From contig JAUIMF010000030.1 of NCBI GenBank assembly GCA_030433415.1, positions 1 through 36,527 on the forward strand: a stretch of DNA of 36,527 nucleotides, written 5' to 3'. Below the pieces are notes generated by a model, which ran no database searches, had not been told where the DNA came from, and worked only from the letters and a program-made list of their open reading frames with translations. How positions within the stretch are numbered: position 1 is the first letter of the stretch; the number at the start of each line of letters is the position of its first letter. The position numbers were made by a program, and so were the translations under genes. Shown here piece after piece: positions 19,543-29,723 of the stretch. The stretch is from Gammaproteobacteria bacterium. GTDB lineage: Bacteria; Pseudomonadota; Gammaproteobacteria; Pseudomonadales; Halieaceae.

Positions 19543-21387
19543 ATGAAAAGACCGACGATGCTCACCGTTTCATCCGCCCAGCGACTGTTGATGGCGTTCA
19601 CGCTATTTACCCTGACGCTTGTCGCCGCGCCAAGCTTACTGGCTCAGGACTTATCGACATCGGCGTCCGATCACGCTTTGGTTGGGCCGGGTTCGTCGGG
19701 GCTGGGATCGTCGGGGCTGGACTCACCCGGGCTGAGCTCACCCGGCCTGGGGTCTCCAGCATTGGCAACGCCGGATTTTCTGCCCGTCGAAGAGGCCTAC
19801 GTACTGGCGGTGGAACAGCTGGACGAGCAAACCCTACTCGCGGTGTGGCAGATGCCGCCGGGCTATTACCTCTACCAGCACGCCTTCGCCTTTGAACTGA
19901 GCGACGGGGGGGAGCCCACAGTGTTGGAGCCGGTGTTCCCGCCCGCGCTCACGCAAGAAGACGAATATTTTGGCCGCGTTCAGGTTTACTACGATCAGGC
20001 CGAGATTCAACTGCACGCCGACCGCCCTATCGGTACGGGCATGCTCACGGTCACCTCGCAGGGCTGCGCCGATGCGGGCCTGTGTTACCCGCCCCGAACC
20101 CAGCTGTTTCGCATCAGTACCCAGGGGATTTCCGAGACAACACCACAGCGCCGTGTAACCGAACCCGCTAAAACAACTACAGCCATGGGAACAGGCCTGC
20201 TGTTGATGCTGCTGCTGGCCTTTGCGGGGGGTGTGATACTCAATCTCATGCCCTGTGTGCTGCCGGTGCTGTCCCTGAAGGTCCTCGGCTTCACCCATGC
20301 ACCACCGCAGGAACGTCGGGCGCACGGCTGGCTCTACAGCGCCGGTGTTATCAGCAGCTTTATCGTTGTCGCCGCCATACTCCTGGCTCTGCGCAGTGCG
20401 GGACAGGCGCTGGGCTGGGGATTCCAACTGCAGTCCCCTGGTTTTGTTATCGCCCTGGGCTATCTGTTCGTCGTACTTGGCCTGGCGCTCAGCGGTGTCG
20501 TGGAACTCGGCAATCGCTTCATGAATCTCGGCAGTGAGCTGGCGGGGCGCGGCGGCCACAGTGGCAGCTTTTTTACCGGCGTGCTGGCGGTCATCGTCGC
20601 CAGCCCCTGCACAGCGCCGTTCATGGGAACCGCCCTGGGCTACGCCCTGGTACAACCGCCTTTGCCGGCACTACTGGTGTTCACCGCCCTGGGCGTCGGC
20701 ATGGCCGCTCCCATGCTCCTGCTGTCGTACAGCAACGCCGCCCAGCGCCTGCTACCCAGGCCGGGACTGTGGATGGAGCGCCTGAAACAGGCGTTGGCGT
20801 TTCCGCTCTATGCCACGGCCCTCTGGCTGTTCTGGGTCGCCGGCCGGCAGGCGGGTGTAGATGTCATGGCCGCCACGCTGCTGGGTGCGCTGGCCATCGC
20901 GTTTGCCCTTTGGCTATGGCGGGACAGGCTTTGGGCCAAAGCGATTGCGATCCTGTGCATCGCCGCCGCAATCGCCCTGGCCAACTGGCGACCGGAATAC
21001 AGCACCGGCACCGCTCATACTGACACCGAAGGCCGCGTTGCCTTCTCACCCGCAGCGCTGGAGCAACGTCTGATAGCGGGAGACCCCGTGTTCGTAGACG
21101 TAACTGCGGACTGGTGCATCACCTGCCTGGCCAACGAGCGCGCAGTGCTCAACACCGACCCGGTACAGGCGGCGTTTCAGGAGGCCGGTGTCACCTACAT
21201 GGTGGCGGACTGGACCGATTACGACCCCGACATCGCGGCCTTCGTGGCCAGCCATGGCCGCAGCGGCATTCCGCTGTATGTGCTCTACGATGGTGCGGGT
21301 GGCGTCGAGATTCTGCCGCAGCTGCTACGCAAGGCTACGGTACTGAGTGCCCTCGATGCGCTGGACGTCGACGATCCGGCTCGATAA
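19543..21387 (+). CDS. dsbD: Thiol:disulfide interchange protein DsbD
   Basis: Carries electrons from cytoplasmic thioredoxin across the inner membrane to periplasmic DsbC, CcmG and similar partners. 614 aa: signal peptide 1-35; a tandem SPGL-type linker 51-75; N-terminal alpha domain with C175/C181; eight-helix beta domain about 215-480 with C238 (NLMPCVLPVLSLK) and C356 (ASPCTAPFMG); C-terminal thioredoxin-like gamma domain with C525-X-X-C528 (DWCITC). All three redox pairs are intact. The start may be ATG 19543 or the in-frame ATG 19558; neither has a strong ribosome site. TAGAAT at 19511-19516 is a candidate -10. It is divergent from the copper chaperone gene and followed by a probable terminator. 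Confidence 0.97.
   Translation: MKRPTMLTVSSAQRLLMAFTLFTLTLVAAPSLLAQDLSTSASDHALVGPGSSGLGSSGLDSPGLSSPGLGSPALATPDFLPVEEAYVLAVEQLDEQTLLAVWQMPPGYYLYQHAFAFELSDGGEPTVLEPVFPPALTQEDEYFGRVQVYYDQAEIQLHADRPIGTGMLTVTSQGCADAGLCYPPRTQLFRISTQGISETTPQRRVTEPAKTTTAMGTGLLLMLLLAFAGGVILNLMPCVLPVLSLKVLGFTHAPPQERRAHGWLYSAGVISSFIVVAAILLALRSAGQALGWGFQLQSPGFVIALGYLFVVLGLALSGVVELGNRFMNLGSELAGRGGHSGSFFTGVLAVIVASPCTAPFMGTALGYALVQPPLPALLVFTALGVGMAAPMLLLSYSNAAQRLLPRPGLWMERLKQALAFPLYATALWLFWVAGRQAGVDVMAATLLGALAIAFALWLWRDRLWAKAIAILCIAAAIALANWRPEYSTGTAHTDTEGRVAFSPAALEQRLIAGDPVFVDVTADWCITCLANERAVLNTDPVQAAFQEAGVTYMVADWTDYDPDIAAFVASHGRSGIPLYVLYDGAGGVEILPQLLRKATVLSALDALDVDDPAR
19693..19767 (+). repeat. 15-bp tandem repeat (five units) within dsbD
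   Basis: Five consecutive 15-nt units encode SSGLG, SSGLD, SPGLS, SPGLG and SPALA (dsbD residues 51-75). The first four share a tc(g/a)(t/c)cgg/ccgggctg core. The unit length is a multiple of three, so copy-number change would keep frame. It lies between the signal peptide and the alpha domain, where a flexible linker is tolerated. Confidence 0.8.
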
Positions 21388-21438
21388 AACGTTCGATCAC
21401 AAAAAATACAGCGGCTAAATTCTGCAAAATCACTGCTA

Positions 21439-21472
21439 ACTTCGACGAACTAACGGCGAAGTGGACTTTTTT
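21439..21472 (+). terminator. Probable Rho-independent terminator after dsbD
   Basis: ACTTCG (21439-21444) pairs perfectly with CGAAGT (21457-21462) around a 12-nt loop, and a T6 run follows at 21467-21472. It is 50 nt after the dsbD stop and 49 nt before aroQ. The stem is short, hence moderate confidence. The surrounding 21388-21520 gap is distinctly A/T-rich and probably also carries the aroQ-accBC promoter, which I could not pin down. Confidence 0.5.
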
Positions 21473-21520
21473 ACGGTTTTCGGGAACAATATCCCCATTA
21501 TTTGATCGAGAGCCGTCGAA

Positions 21521-21961
21521 ATGGCCCGCATCCTGGTCCTGAACGGACCCAACCTGAACCTGCTGGGCACCCGCGAACCGGGCGTGTATGGCAGTACCAC
21601 ACTGGCCGAAATCGATGCCCGCCTGACGACCCAGGCGCAGCAGGCCAATGTGGAACTCTGCTGCATCCAGAGTAACGCGGAGTCCACGTTGATCGAAGCG
21701 CTGCACACAGCGCGCGATGACGGAACAGCCTTCGTGATTATCAATCCCGCGGCATTCACGCACACCAGCGTCGCGCTACGCGATGCCCTCGCCGCCACAG
21801 AACTGCCGTTCGTAGAGGTGCACCTGTCCAATGTGCATGCCCGCGAACCTTTCCGGCACCACTCCTATTTTTCTGACCTGGCCAAAGCGGTTATATGCGG
21901 CCTGGGTCCCCTTGGCTATGAATCGGCCCTGAGCTTTGCTCTGGGTCAGTTGAACACCTGA
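21521..21961 (+). CDS. aroQ: 3-dehydroquinate dehydratase, type II
   Basis: Third step of the shikimate pathway. The 146 aa match type II enzymes. [17 protein letters not shown] at 8-24 carries R18 and the catalytic Y23. NPAAFTHTS (N75, H81) and EVHLSN (H101) complete the active site. A GAGAG site precedes ATG 21521. accB follows 24 nt later; aroQ-accB-accC is a common gammaproteobacterial operon. Confidence 0.98.
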   Translation: MARILVLNGPNLNLLGTREPGVYGSTTLAEIDARLTTQAQQANVELCCIQSNAESTLIEALHTARDDGTAFVIINPAAFTHTSVALRDALAATELPFVEVHLSNVHAREPFRHHSYFSDLAKAVICGLGPLGYESALSFALGQLNT

Positions 21962-21985
21962 TTGCCCAAACCCTGAGAGTCGCCC

Positions 21986-22453
21986 ATGGATATTCGCAAG
22001 GTAAAGAAACTGATCGAACTGCTGGAAGAGTCCGGCATCGGTGAAATAGAAATCAAGGAAGGTGAAGAGTCGGTCCGCATCAGCCGGGCCGTGAGCTCCG
22101 CGCCCGTCGCGCCCGCACCGGTGGCCTATGCACCTCCGGCCCCCGCCGCTGCGCCTGCACCCGCCGCTCCTGCGGCGCCCGCCCCGGAAGCAGAGGCTCC
22201 CGCTGCGGCTCCGGTGAATGGCCACGTGGTGAAATCGCCCATGGTGGGCACCTTCTATCGCTCCCCCTCTCCGTCATCGCCCTCTTTCGTTGAGGCGGGC
22301 GCCACGGTCAAGGCGGGCGACGTGCTGTGCATCGTCGAAGCGATGAAGATGATGAACCAGATTGAGGCCGACGTTTCCGGCACGATCGAGGCGATCCTTG
22401 TCGAGAACGGGGAGCCCGTCGAATTTGACCAGCCCCTGTTCACCATCGTCTGA
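21986..22453 (+). CDS. accB: Biotin carboxyl carrier protein of acetyl-CoA carboxylase
   Basis: Carries biotin between the carboxylase and carboxyltransferase of acetyl-CoA carboxylase, the first committed step of fatty acid synthesis. 155 aa: N-terminal helical part 1-35, an Ala/Pro-rich mobile linker about 36-76, and biotinyl domain about 80-155 with the biotin-accepting K121 in EAMKMMN. GAGAG lies just before ATG 21986. It is 17 nt upstream of accC, so the two subunits are made together. In E. coli this pair is autoregulated; nothing in this leader proves the same here. Confidence 0.98.
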   Translation: MDIRKVKKLIELLEESGIGEIEIKEGEESVRISRAVSSAPVAPAPVAYAPPAPAAAPAPAAPAAPAPEAEAPAAAPVNGHVVKSPMVGTFYRSPSPSSPSFVEAGATVKAGDVLCIVEAMKMMNQIEADVSGTIEAILVENGEPVEFDQPLFTIV

Positions 22454-22470
22454 ACACGGGAAGCGACGCC

Positions 22471-23814
22471 ATGCTAGAGAAAGTGCTCATCGCCAACCGC
22501 GGCGAGATTGCCCTGCGCATTCTGCGGGCCTGCAAGGCCATGGACATCCGCACCGTGGCCGTGCACTCCAAGGCCGACGCCGACCTGATGCACGTGCGTC
22601 TGGCCGACGAAGCCATCTGCATAGGCCCGGCCGGTGCGAGCGAAAGCTACCTGCACACGCCAGCGATCATATCGGCCGCTGAGGTCAGTGACGCTGACGC
22701 GATCCATCCCGGCTACGGATTTCTCGCAGAGAACGCCGATTTCGCCGAACAGGTGGAAGAGTCCGGCTTTATCTTTATCGGCCCGCGCTCCGAAACCATT
22801 CGCCTGATGGGTGACAAGGTTTCAGCCAAAGATGCCATGAGAAAGGCCGGCGTACCGACGGTGCCGGGTTCCGATGGCCCCCTGCCGGATGATCCCGACG
22901 CGATCATCGAAATTGCCCGCGAAGTGGGTTACCCCGTGATCATCAAGGCCGCCGCTGGCGGCGGTGGCCGTGGCATGCGCGTCGTGCACAACGAAGCGGC
23001 ACTGGTGAATTCCGTGCAGATCACCAAGGGCGAGGCCGCGGTTGCCTTCGGCTCCGACGTGGTCTACATGGAGAAGTTTCTGCAGCGTCCGCGGCACGTA
23101 GAAGTTCAGGTCATTGCCGACGGCAAGGGCCACGCCATTCACCTCGGCGACCGGGACTGCTCGCTGCAGCGCCGGCACCAGAAAGTGATTGAAGAAGCGC
23201 CTGCACCGTTGATTGACGAGGCGGCCCGGCGCGAAGTGGCCGAGGCCTGCGTGCGGGCCTGCGAAGAAATCGGTTACCGCGGAGCGGGCACCTTTGAGTT
23301 TCTTTACGAGGACGGCGGCTTTTACTTCATCGAGATGAACACGCGGGTACAGGTGGAGCATCCGGTCACGGAACTCATCACCGGCGTGGATATCGTGCAG
23401 GAACAGTTGCGCATCGCCAGCGACCTGCCCATCTCGGTAGCGCAACAGGATGTGTCCTTCGCCGGACATGCCCTGGAATGCCGAATCAATGCCGAGGATC
23501 CGCAGACATTTTTGCCGTCCCCCGGACGTATCACCACCTTCCACGCACCCGGCGGGCCCGGCGTACGCGTGGATTCGCATATCTATGATGGCTACACGGT
23601 GCCGCCGTTCTACGACTCCCTTATTGCCAAGGTCATCACCTATGGCGAAGACCGCGACCAGGCCATGGCTCGCATGCGCCAGGCGCTGGATGAACTGGTC
23701 ATCGAGGGGATTCGCACCAATACATCGCTGCATCGGGAACTCGTGCGGGATGCCTCGTTTATGGCCGGTGGCGTGAGCATCCACTACCTCGAGAGCAAGC
23801 TGGAAGACGGCTGA
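22471..23814 (+). CDS. accC: Biotin carboxylase subunit of acetyl-CoA carboxylase
   Basis: ATP-dependent carboxylation of the biotin on AccB. The 447 aa match E. coli (449). The pattern is: N-terminal [22 protein letters not shown]-grasp lid glycine loop [14 protein letters not shown] about 159-172; HIGDRDCS-type segment [15 protein letters not shown]; catalytic loop [14 protein letters not shown] about 288-301; and C-terminal [14 protein letters not shown] 22471 has GGGAAG upstream. prmA follows after 4 nt. Confidence 0.98.
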   Translation: MLEKVLIANRGEIALRILRACKAMDIRTVAVHSKADADLMHVRLADEAICIGPAGASESYLHTPAIISAAEVSDADAIHPGYGFLAENADFAEQVEESGFIFIGPRSETIRLMGDKVSAKDAMRKAGVPTVPGSDGPLPDDPDAIIEIAREVGYPVIIKAAAGGGGRGMRVVHNEAALVNSVQITKGEAAVAFGSDVVYMEKFLQRPRHVEVQVIADGKGHAIHLGDRDCSLQRRHQKVIEEAPAPLIDEAARREVAEACVRACEEIGYRGAGTFEFLYEDGGFYFIEMNTRVQVEHPVTELITGVDIVQEQLRIASDLPISVAQQDVSFAGHALECRINAEDPQTFLPSPGRITTFHAPGGPGVRVDSHIYDGYTVPPFYDSLIAKVITYGEDRDQAMARMRQALDELVIEGIRTNTSLHRELVRDASFMAGGVSIHYLESKLEDG

Positions 23815-23818
23815 CACC

Positions 23819-24703
23819 ATGGCCTGGCTGCAGCTGCGCCTGGACTGCGACCCCGCCTCTGCCGACGCCCTCGAAGACACGCTGCTGAGTGTCGGCGCGC
23901 TCTCGGTCACGCTGGAGGACCGCGCTGACCAACCGCTCCTGGAGCCACGGGTGGGTGAAACGCCGCTGTGGGATGCGATCCGGCTCACGGGCCTGTTTCC
24001 GGCCGACACCGATATGGGCCCCGTGCTCAACGCCCTGCCAGCCGACCGCCGCGACGCCGCCCGGAACGAAATCCTGGAAGACAAGGACTGGGAGCGGGAG
24101 TGGATGAGCCACTACGAACCCATGGCCTTTGGAGAGCGGCTGTGGATCTGCCCCAGCTGGAAAACCCCACCCGATCCCAATGCCGTCAATCTGCTGCTGG
24201 ACCCCGGTCTGGCCTTTGGCACCGGCACCCACCCCACCACCGCCATGTGCCTAGAGGCCGTCGATCGCTTTACCGCGCCCGGGCAGCAGGTGGTGGACTA
24301 TGGTTGTGGCTCGGGGATTCTGGGTATCGCGGCGCTCAAGCTCGGCGCCCGGCATCTGCTGGCGGTCGACAACGACCCCCAGGCGCTTGTCGCAAGCGCC
24401 GACAACGCCTCACGCAATGGGGTGGACCCGGACGCGATCGAAGTTGCCCTGCCCGGCGCCTATGACCGCAAGGCCTGGAAAGGCCAGAGCCAGCTCGTGC
24501 TGGCCAATATCCTCGCCGGCCCCCTGGCGAAGCTGGCCGACCCCATCATTGAACTGATGGCACCGGGGGCGCGCCTGGTACTGGCAGGCCTGCTGGACAC
24601 TCAGGTGGACGGTCTGGTGTCTGCCTATGCGCCGCGGGTCGCGCTATCGGTGTTCGCCCAGCGCGACGAGTGGGTCTGCCTGAGCGGCATCCGCGCAACA
24701 TGA
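23819..24703 (+). CDS. prmA: Ribosomal protein L11 methyltransferase
   Basis: S-adenosylmethionine-dependent methylation of ribosomal protein L11. The 294 aa equal E. coli PrmA (293). GTGTHPTT at 134-141, SAM-binding VDYGCGSGILGIA at 159-171, and LANILAGPL about 223-231 are the family hallmarks. The start is 4 nt after accC, so it is probably in the same transcript. Confidence 0.97.
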   Translation: MAWLQLRLDCDPASADALEDTLLSVGALSVTLEDRADQPLLEPRVGETPLWDAIRLTGLFPADTDMGPVLNALPADRRDAARNEILEDKDWEREWMSHYEPMAFGERLWICPSWKTPPDPNAVNLLLDPGLAFGTGTHPTTAMCLEAVDRFTAPGQQVVDYGCGSGILGIAALKLGARHLLAVDNDPQALVASADNASRNGVDPDAIEVALPGAYDRKAWKGQSQLVLANILAGPLAKLADPIIELMAPGARLVLAGLLDTQVDGLVSAYAPRVALSVFAQRDEWVCLSGIRAT

Positions 24704-24764
24704 TTTAGCACATTTTTTGATCATTTTTAGCCGTCAATCCCTTTCGGGACCGATCACGCTCACG

Positions 24765-24770
24765 TAATAT
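24765..24770 (+). promoter_or_regulatory. Candidate dusB-fis promoter -10 with GC-rich discriminator
   Basis: TAATAT (24765-24770) is followed by TGCGCGTCC, giving a predicted start near 24777, 44 nt before dusB. The -35 at the right spacing (TTTCGG, 24742-24747) is weak. A GC-rich discriminator is the feature that makes the E. coli fis promoter sensitive to ppGpp, so this fits. A small TCCC-TTTC-GGGA hairpin overlaps the -35 region. Confidence 0.4.
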
Positions 24771-24820
24771 TGCGCGTCCTTTTCACCGCCCCCCGAGGCT
24801 TTCGGGAAGTCGCGCACACC

Positions 24821-25804
24821 ATGCTCAGGATCGGCCCCTATCTCACTCCCAATGCCGTGGCCCTCGCGCCCATGGCCGGGGTGACGGATCTGCCGTTCCG
24901 CCAGCTCTGTGCCCGCTTTGGTGCGGGGCTGCTGGTGGGCGAGATGGTGCATGCGGACCCGCGTCTGCGTGACTCGCGCAAATCCCGCCAGCGGCGTCGC
25001 CACGACCTGGAGCTTGAACCCCGCTCAGTGCAGATCGTTGGCAACGACCCCGACGTTATGGCCGAGGCCGCCCGCTTCAACGTGGCCTGCGGTGCCCAGG
25101 TCATCGACATCAACATGGGTTGCCCGGCAAAGAAAGTCTGCCGCAAGGCCGCCGGTTCGGCGCTCCTTGCCGATGAGACCCTGGTCGCCAGCATTCTCAA
25201 TCGGGTAGTTGCAGCGGTGGACGTTCCCGTAACGCTCAAAATCCGCACGGGCGTGGACCCGGCACATCGCAACGGACCAACGATCGCGCGCATCGCCGAA
25301 GACGCGGGCATTGCCCTGCTGGCGGTACACGGCCGCACCCGCGCCTGTGCCTTTGCGGGCACCGTGGAACACGACACCACTGCGGCGATCGTGCAAACGG
25401 TGGAGATTCCCGTGCTCGCCAATGGTGATATTCACAGCGCGACCGATGCGCGGCGGGTTCTGGCTCACACCGGCGCCGCCGGCGTCATGATCGGGCGCGC
25501 GGCCCAGGGCGCGCCCTGGCTGCCCGGCCTCATCGCCCGCCAACTGGCCGGTGAAGTGGTAGAAGAGCCCTCGCGCGAAGTGCAGTACACGGCGATGCGC
25601 GATCACCTGCAGTCCCTCCACGCCTTCTACGGCGACCTCATGGGACCGCGCATTGCGCGCAAGCACGTGGGCTGGTTCCTTGAACGCCAGAGCCCCCACA
25701 GCGAGCACAAAGCGATTTTTAATCGTCTGGACCACGGCGGCGACCAGCTGGCGTATCTGGACACCATTTTTCAGGAACTCGACCAACAGGACCTTGCTGC
25801 ATGA
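24821..25804 (+). CDS. dusB: tRNA-dihydrouridine synthase B
   Basis: FMN enzyme that reduces uridine to dihydrouridine in tRNA. From ATG 24821 it is 327 aa (E. coli 321). An upstream in-frame ATG at 24770 overlaps the predicted -10 and adds residues outside the family. Residues: [13 protein letters not shown] about 15-27, [10 protein letters not shown] with catalytic C107, HGRTR, and ANGDI. The stop overlaps the fis start as ATGA. dusB-fis is the classical order in gammaproteobacteria. Confidence 0.97.
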   Translation: MLRIGPYLTPNAVALAPMAGVTDLPFRQLCARFGAGLLVGEMVHADPRLRDSRKSRQRRRHDLELEPRSVQIVGNDPDVMAEAARFNVACGAQVIDINMGCPAKKVCRKAAGSALLADETLVASILNRVVAAVDVPVTLKIRTGVDPAHRNGPTIARIAEDAGIALLAVHGRTRACAFAGTVEHDTTAAIVQTVEIPVLANGDIHSATDARRVLAHTGAAGVMIGRAAQGAPWLPGLIARQLAGEVVEEPSREVQYTAMRDHLQSLHAFYGDLMGPRIARKHVGWFLERQSPHSEHKAIFNRLDHGGDQLAYLDTIFQELDQQDLAA

Positions 25805-26130
25805 GTAAAGCCGAAGCCCTGGCTGAAAGCGCTGCCATCGACACCACGCTCTTTGAACTGACCCAGCCCACCGAGGCCGCCACCGTATCGTCGCTGCGCG
25901 AAGCCGTGGACCTTTTCGTGCGCCGCTATCTCGACGAGATGGACGGCGAGATGAGTACGGATTTTTACGACCTGGTACTCTCAGAGGTTGAAGACCCGCT
26001 GCTGCAGGCCGTGATGGAATACACCCGCGGCAACCAGACCCGCGCCGCCACCATGCTCGGACTCAACCGCGGCACGCTGCGCAAAAAACTCAAACGCTAT
26101 GACATCGGCGGCCGGGAGTCGCAGCGATGA
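25801..26130 (+). CDS. fis: DNA-binding protein Fis
   Basis: Nucleoid protein and global regulator, abundant in fast growth; known in E. coli to activate rRNA promoters. 109 aa, about ten longer than E. coli Fis at the N-terminus. The C-terminal helix-turn-helix ([20 protein letters not shown] and on, residues about 75-100) is highly conserved. Both ends overlap neighbours by 4 nt (ATGA with dusB, ATGA with purH), implying translational coupling. Confidence 0.97.
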   Translation: MSKAEALAESAAIDTTLFELTQPTEAATVSSLREAVDLFVRRYLDEMDGEMSTDFYDLVLSEVEDPLLQAVMEYTRGNQTRAATMLGLNRGTLRKKLKRYDIGGRESQR

Positions 26131-27698
26131 GTAACGACAGCTATCCCGTAAAGCGGGCGCTCATCAGCGTATCGGACAAAACCGGCATCGTTGAATTTGC
26201 CTCGGCGCTGGCCGAGCACGGTGTTGAGCTGCTCTCCACCGGCGGCACCTATCGCCTGCTGGTGGATTCCGGTCTGGCGGTCACGGAAGTGGCGGATCAC
26301 ACGGGTTTTCCCGAGATGATGGATGGCCGGGTAAAAACCCTGCACCCGAAGATCCACGGTGGCATTCTGGGTCGCCGCGGTGAAGACGACGCCGTCATGG
26401 ACGCCCACGGTATCGCGCCCATCGATATGGTCGTGGTCAACCTCTACCCCTTTGAGGCCACCGTCGCCAAACCCGACTGCAGTCTGGAACTGGCCATCGA
26501 GAATATCGATATCGGCGGCCCCGGTATGTTGCGCGCCGCGGCGAAGAATCACGCTTGGGTCAGCGTCGTAACCCGCGCCGAAGACTATCCGCGCATTCTC
26601 CTGGCCCTGCGTGAGAACGAGGGCGCGGTACCGACGGCCATGCGCCGCGATCTGGCAGTGCGCGCGTTTGAACACACCGCGGCCTACGACGGCGCCATCG
26701 CCAATTACCTCGGCGCCCGCCTCGGCGACGAGGCCGACACGCACGGGCGCACGCTGAACCTGCAGTTCCACAAGGTGCAGGACCTGCGCTACGGCGAGAA
26801 TCCACACCAGGGCGCGGCGTTCTACCGCGAGCGTCAGCCCGGCGCGGGCTCCATCGCCACGGCGACGCAGCTGCAGGGCAAGGCACTCTCTTACAACAAC
26901 ATCGCCGACACCGACGCGGCGCTGGACTGCGTGCGCCAGTTCGACAGCCCGGCCTGCGTGATCGTCAAGCACGCCAACCCCTGCGGCGTAGCGATCGGGG
27001 GCAGCCCCCTCGAAGCCTACGAACGCGCCTTCGCCACGGACCCCGAGTCCGCCTTTGGGGGCATCATCGCCTTCAACCGTGAACTCGACGAAGCCTGCGC
27101 CGCGCGCATCGTGGAACAACAGTTTGTCGAAGTGATCATCGCCCCGTCCATCAGCGACGCGGCAAGCCGAACGCTGAGCGCCAAGAAGAATGTTCGCGCG
27201 CTGATCACCGGCCCCCTGAACAACACTGTGCAGGGATACGATTACAAGCGCGTGGGCGGTGGACTGCTGGTGCAGGACCGGGACGCGGCGCTGATCACCG
27301 CCGATGACCTGAAGGTCGTCAGCGCCCAGGCACCCACCGAGGCGCAGATCCGCGACCTGCTGTTTGCCTGGAAAGTCGCCAAGTACGTCAAGTCCAACGC
27401 CATCGTCTACGCGAGTAACGAACAGACCATCGGCGTGGGCGCGGGACAGATGAGCCGCGTGAACTCTGCGCGCATCGCTGTCATCAAGGCAGAGCACGCC
27501 GGCCTGGAAGTTCCCGGCTCGGTCATGGCTTCAGACGCCTTCTTCCCGTTCCGCGACGGCATCGACAACGCCGCGGCGGCCGGCATCAGCGCCGTCATCC
27601 AGCCCGGTGGTTCCATGCGTGACGAGGAGGTCATCGCAGCTGCCGACGAACACGGCATGGCGATGGTCTTCACCGGCGTGCGCCACTTCCGTCACTGA
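26127..27698 (+). CDS. purH: Bifunctional AICAR formyltransferase / IMP cyclohydrolase
   Basis: Last two steps of IMP synthesis. 523 aa. The N-terminal MGS-like cyclohydrolase domain (about 1-195) holds STGGTYRLL and [13 protein letters not shown] at 69-81. The C-terminal transformylase domain holds RYGENPHQ about 221-228, LSYNNI, and the catalytic pair K281-H282 in VKHANPCG. The start overlaps the fis stop by 4 nt. purD begins 10 nt after its stop, so the genes are in one operon with fis and dusB. Confidence 0.98.
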   Translation: MSNDSYPVKRALISVSDKTGIVEFASALAEHGVELLSTGGTYRLLVDSGLAVTEVADHTGFPEMMDGRVKTLHPKIHGGILGRRGEDDAVMDAHGIAPIDMVVVNLYPFEATVAKPDCSLELAIENIDIGGPGMLRAAAKNHAWVSVVTRAEDYPRILLALRENEGAVPTAMRRDLAVRAFEHTAAYDGAIANYLGARLGDEADTHGRTLNLQFHKVQDLRYGENPHQGAAFYRERQPGAGSIATATQLQGKALSYNNIADTDAALDCVRQFDSPACVIVKHANPCGVAIGGSPLEAYERAFATDPESAFGGIIAFNRELDEACAARIVEQQFVEVIIAPSISDAASRTLSAKKNVRALITGPLNNTVQGYDYKRVGGGLLVQDRDAALITADDLKVVSAQAPTEAQIRDLLFAWKVAKYVKSNAIVYASNEQTIGVGAGQMSRVNSARIAVIKAEHAGLEVPGSVMASDAFFPFRDGIDNAAAAGISAVIQPGGSMRDEEVIAAADEHGMAMVFTGVRHFRH

Positions 27699-27708
27699 GG
27701 GCTGAGTA

Positions 27709-29013
27709 ATGAAGGTACTGGTACTCGGCGGCGGTGGGCGCGAACACGCCCTGGCCTGGAAACTCGCGCAGTCACCGCGGATATCCCAGGTGTTTGTAGC
27801 GCCGGGCAATGCGGGCACGGCGCGGGAAGCGGGGCTTGAGAACGTCGATCTAGATCCCATGGACTTCGCTGCGCTCATCGCCTTTGCAAAAAAAGAAGAA
27901 GTCGCCCTCACCGTTGTCGGCCCCGAGGCGCCACTGGTGGCCGGCGTGGTCGACGCCTTTGATCAAGCCGGGCTGCCCTGCTTCGGCCCCAGTGCCCTGG
28001 CCGCGCAACTCGAAGGCTCCAAGGCCTTCAGCAAGGATTTTCTTGCCCGCCACGGCATTCCCACGGCGGCCTACGGCAACTTCACCGAGCTCGAACCGGC
28101 CCTGGCCTATCTGCGTGAACAGGGCGCGCCCATTGTCGTGAAGGCCGATGGCCTTGCGGCGGGCAAAGGTGTAATCGTCGCCGAAACCCTGGACGTCGCC
28201 GAATCCGCGGTGCGCGACATGCTCTCGGGCAACGCCTTTGGCGAAGCGGGCTGCCGCGTGGTGATCGAGGAGTTTCTGGAGGGCGAGGAAGCGAGTTTTA
28301 TCGTTATCAGCGACGGTGAGCATGTGCTGCCCATGGCCACCAGTCAGGACCACAAACGCGTGGGCGAAGGCGATACGGGCCCCAATACCGGCGGCATGGG
28401 CGCCTACTCGCCCGCACCCGTGGTGACCGATGCGGTGCACCAGCGGGTAATGGATGAGGTCATCATGCCCACGATCCGCGGCATGGAAGCCGAAGGCCAT
28501 CGCTACCGGGGTTTTCTTTACGCCGGCCTCATGATTACCAGCGACGGCGCACCCCGGGTGATCGAGTTCAATTGCCGCTTTGGCGATCCCGAGACCCAAC
28601 CCATCATGCTGCGTCTGCGTAGCGACCTGGCAACGCTGTGCGAGGCGAGCCTGAACGGCACGCTGGCCGACCATCCTGCGGACTGGGATCCCCGTCCCGC
28701 CATGGGTGTCGTGCTTGCCGCCGGCGGCTATCCCGGCGCCTATGCCAAGGGACTGCCCATCGCAGGGCTTGAGGATGTCACGCAGGCCGACTGCAAAGTC
28801 TTCCATGCGGGCACGCAGCCAGGTGATAACGGCGAAGTGCTGACCAGTGGTGGCCGTGTGCTGTGTGTTACGGCCCTGGGCGAAGAAATTGTGGATGCGC
28901 GCAACCGCTGCTACGAAGCCCTCGCGCCCATCAGCTGGCCCGATATGCAGTACCGCCGCGACATTGGCTGGCGGGCGGTGCAGCGCTATAGTCCCCAGAG
29001 CGACCTCGACTGA
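27709..29013 (+). CDS. purD: Phosphoribosylamine-glycine ligase
   Basis: Second step of purine synthesis. 434 aa (E. coli 429). N-terminal [21 protein letters not shown]-grasp [17 protein letters not shown] about 143-159, [22 protein letters not shown] about 217-238, and the metal-binding [11 protein letters not shown] are all intact. A GAGGGCTGAG segment precedes ATG 27709. It is followed after 24 nt by coq7. Confidence 0.98.
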   Translation: MKVLVLGGGGREHALAWKLAQSPRISQVFVAPGNAGTAREAGLENVDLDPMDFAALIAFAKKEEVALTVVGPEAPLVAGVVDAFDQAGLPCFGPSALAAQLEGSKAFSKDFLARHGIPTAAYGNFTELEPALAYLREQGAPIVVKADGLAAGKGVIVAETLDVAESAVRDMLSGNAFGEAGCRVVIEEFLEGEEASFIVISDGEHVLPMATSQDHKRVGEGDTGPNTGGMGAYSPAPVVTDAVHQRVMDEVIMPTIRGMEAEGHRYRGFLYAGLMITSDGAPRVIEFNCRFGDPETQPIMLRLRSDLATLCEASLNGTLADHPADWDPRPAMGVVLAAGGYPGAYAKGLPIAGLEDVTQADCKVFHAGTQPGDNGEVLTSGGRVLCVTALGEEIVDARNRCYEALAPISWPDMQYRRDIGWRAVQRYSPQSDLD

Positions 29014-29037
29014 GGCCGCACGAACACAGGAGCAATC

Positions 29038-29679
29038 GTGACCCGTCGCCTGACCTTTGTTGACCGCCTGATCTGCGAAGCCGATACCGTGATGCGCACG
29101 CTCACGAGTCGCGGCAATACCGCGGGGCGTCCGTCGCCATCTCGGGGCCACAGCGAGTCGACGCTCGATGAGCCGAGCCGGCGCCATGTCGCCGGCCTGA
29201 TGCGCGTGAATCACACCGGCGAAGTCTGTGCCCAGGCGCTTTATCAGGGTCAGGCCATGACCGCCAAACTGCCCACGGTGCGCGAAGAGATGCAGCAGGC
29301 GGCAGAAGAAGAAGTCGATCACCTGGTGTGGTGCGAAGAGCGGCTGCGCCAGCTCAACAGCCGGCCCAGCGTGCTCAATCCCGCCTGGTACGGGCTGTCA
29401 TTTGCGCTTGGCGCCCTGGCCGGCGCGGTGGGCGATGCGGTCAGCCTTGGCTTTGTCGCCGCCACCGAAGAACGCGTGTGCGCCCACCTCAAGGATCACC
29501 TGCGCCAGCTGCCCGAGGACGATCGTCGGTCGCGACTGATACTGCAGCAGATGCTGGAGGACGAGGAACGCCATGGCGAGAATGCCCTGGCCGCCGGAGG
29601 GCACGATTTTCCCCGTCCGGTAAAGAACGCCATGACCGCGCTCTCGCAGGTCATGACCCGCAGCAGCTACTACATCTAA
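29038..29679 (+). CDS. coq7: 3-demethoxyubiquinol 3-hydroxylase (Coq7 type)
   Basis: Diiron hydroxylase of ubiquinone synthesis, membrane-associated. 213 aa. The start is GTG 29038 with AGGAG 7 nt upstream. Diiron ligands are visible in the Coq7 pattern: E62 (HTGEV), E92 and H95 (EEEVDHL), E144 (ATEERV), and E176 and H179 (EDEERH). The hydrophobic [21 protein letters not shown] (about 119-139) is the expected membrane-contact helix. The Coq7 type replaces the FAD enzyme UbiF in many proteobacteria. A 20-bp-period repeat begins in its last codons. Confidence 0.96.
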   Translation: MTRRLTFVDRLICEADTVMRTLTSRGNTAGRPSPSRGHSESTLDEPSRRHVAGLMRVNHTGEVCAQALYQGQAMTAKLPTVREEMQQAAEEEVDHLVWCEERLRQLNSRPSVLNPAWYGLSFALGALAGAVGDAVSLGFVAATEERVCAHLKDHLRQLPEDDRRSRLILQQMLEDEERHGENALAAGGHDFPRPVKNAMTALSQVMTRSSYYI

Positions 29680-29723
29680 GCGGCAGCTACTCGCTCTAAA
29701 TAGCAGCTACCAACTGAAGCCTC
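29664..29723 (+). repeat. Imperfect 20-bp tandem repeat over the coq7 stop
   Basis: CAGCTAC occurs at 29664, 29684 and 29704, exactly 20 nt apart. Copies 1 and 2 (starting CAGCTACTACATCTAAGCGG and CAGCTACTCGCTCTAAATAG) agree at 14 of 20 positions including the TCTAA; copy 3 has decayed after the first seven bases. The first copy spans the coq7 stop codon. Confidence 0.65.

Noticed and set aside
22822..24084. 420-codon minus-strand open frame opposite accC and prmA
   Set aside because: Same shadow pattern; it crosses the junction of two conserved genes.
26097..27497. 466-codon minus-strand open frame opposite purH
   Set aside because: It is opposite a fully conserved PurH and has no domain signature or ribosome site.
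27850..29322. 490-codon minus-strand open frame opposite purD and coq7
   Set aside because: It is a shadow frame caused by GC-rich codon use. Both sense genes are highly conserved, and the antisense product has His/Ala/Gly-rich composition and no family features.
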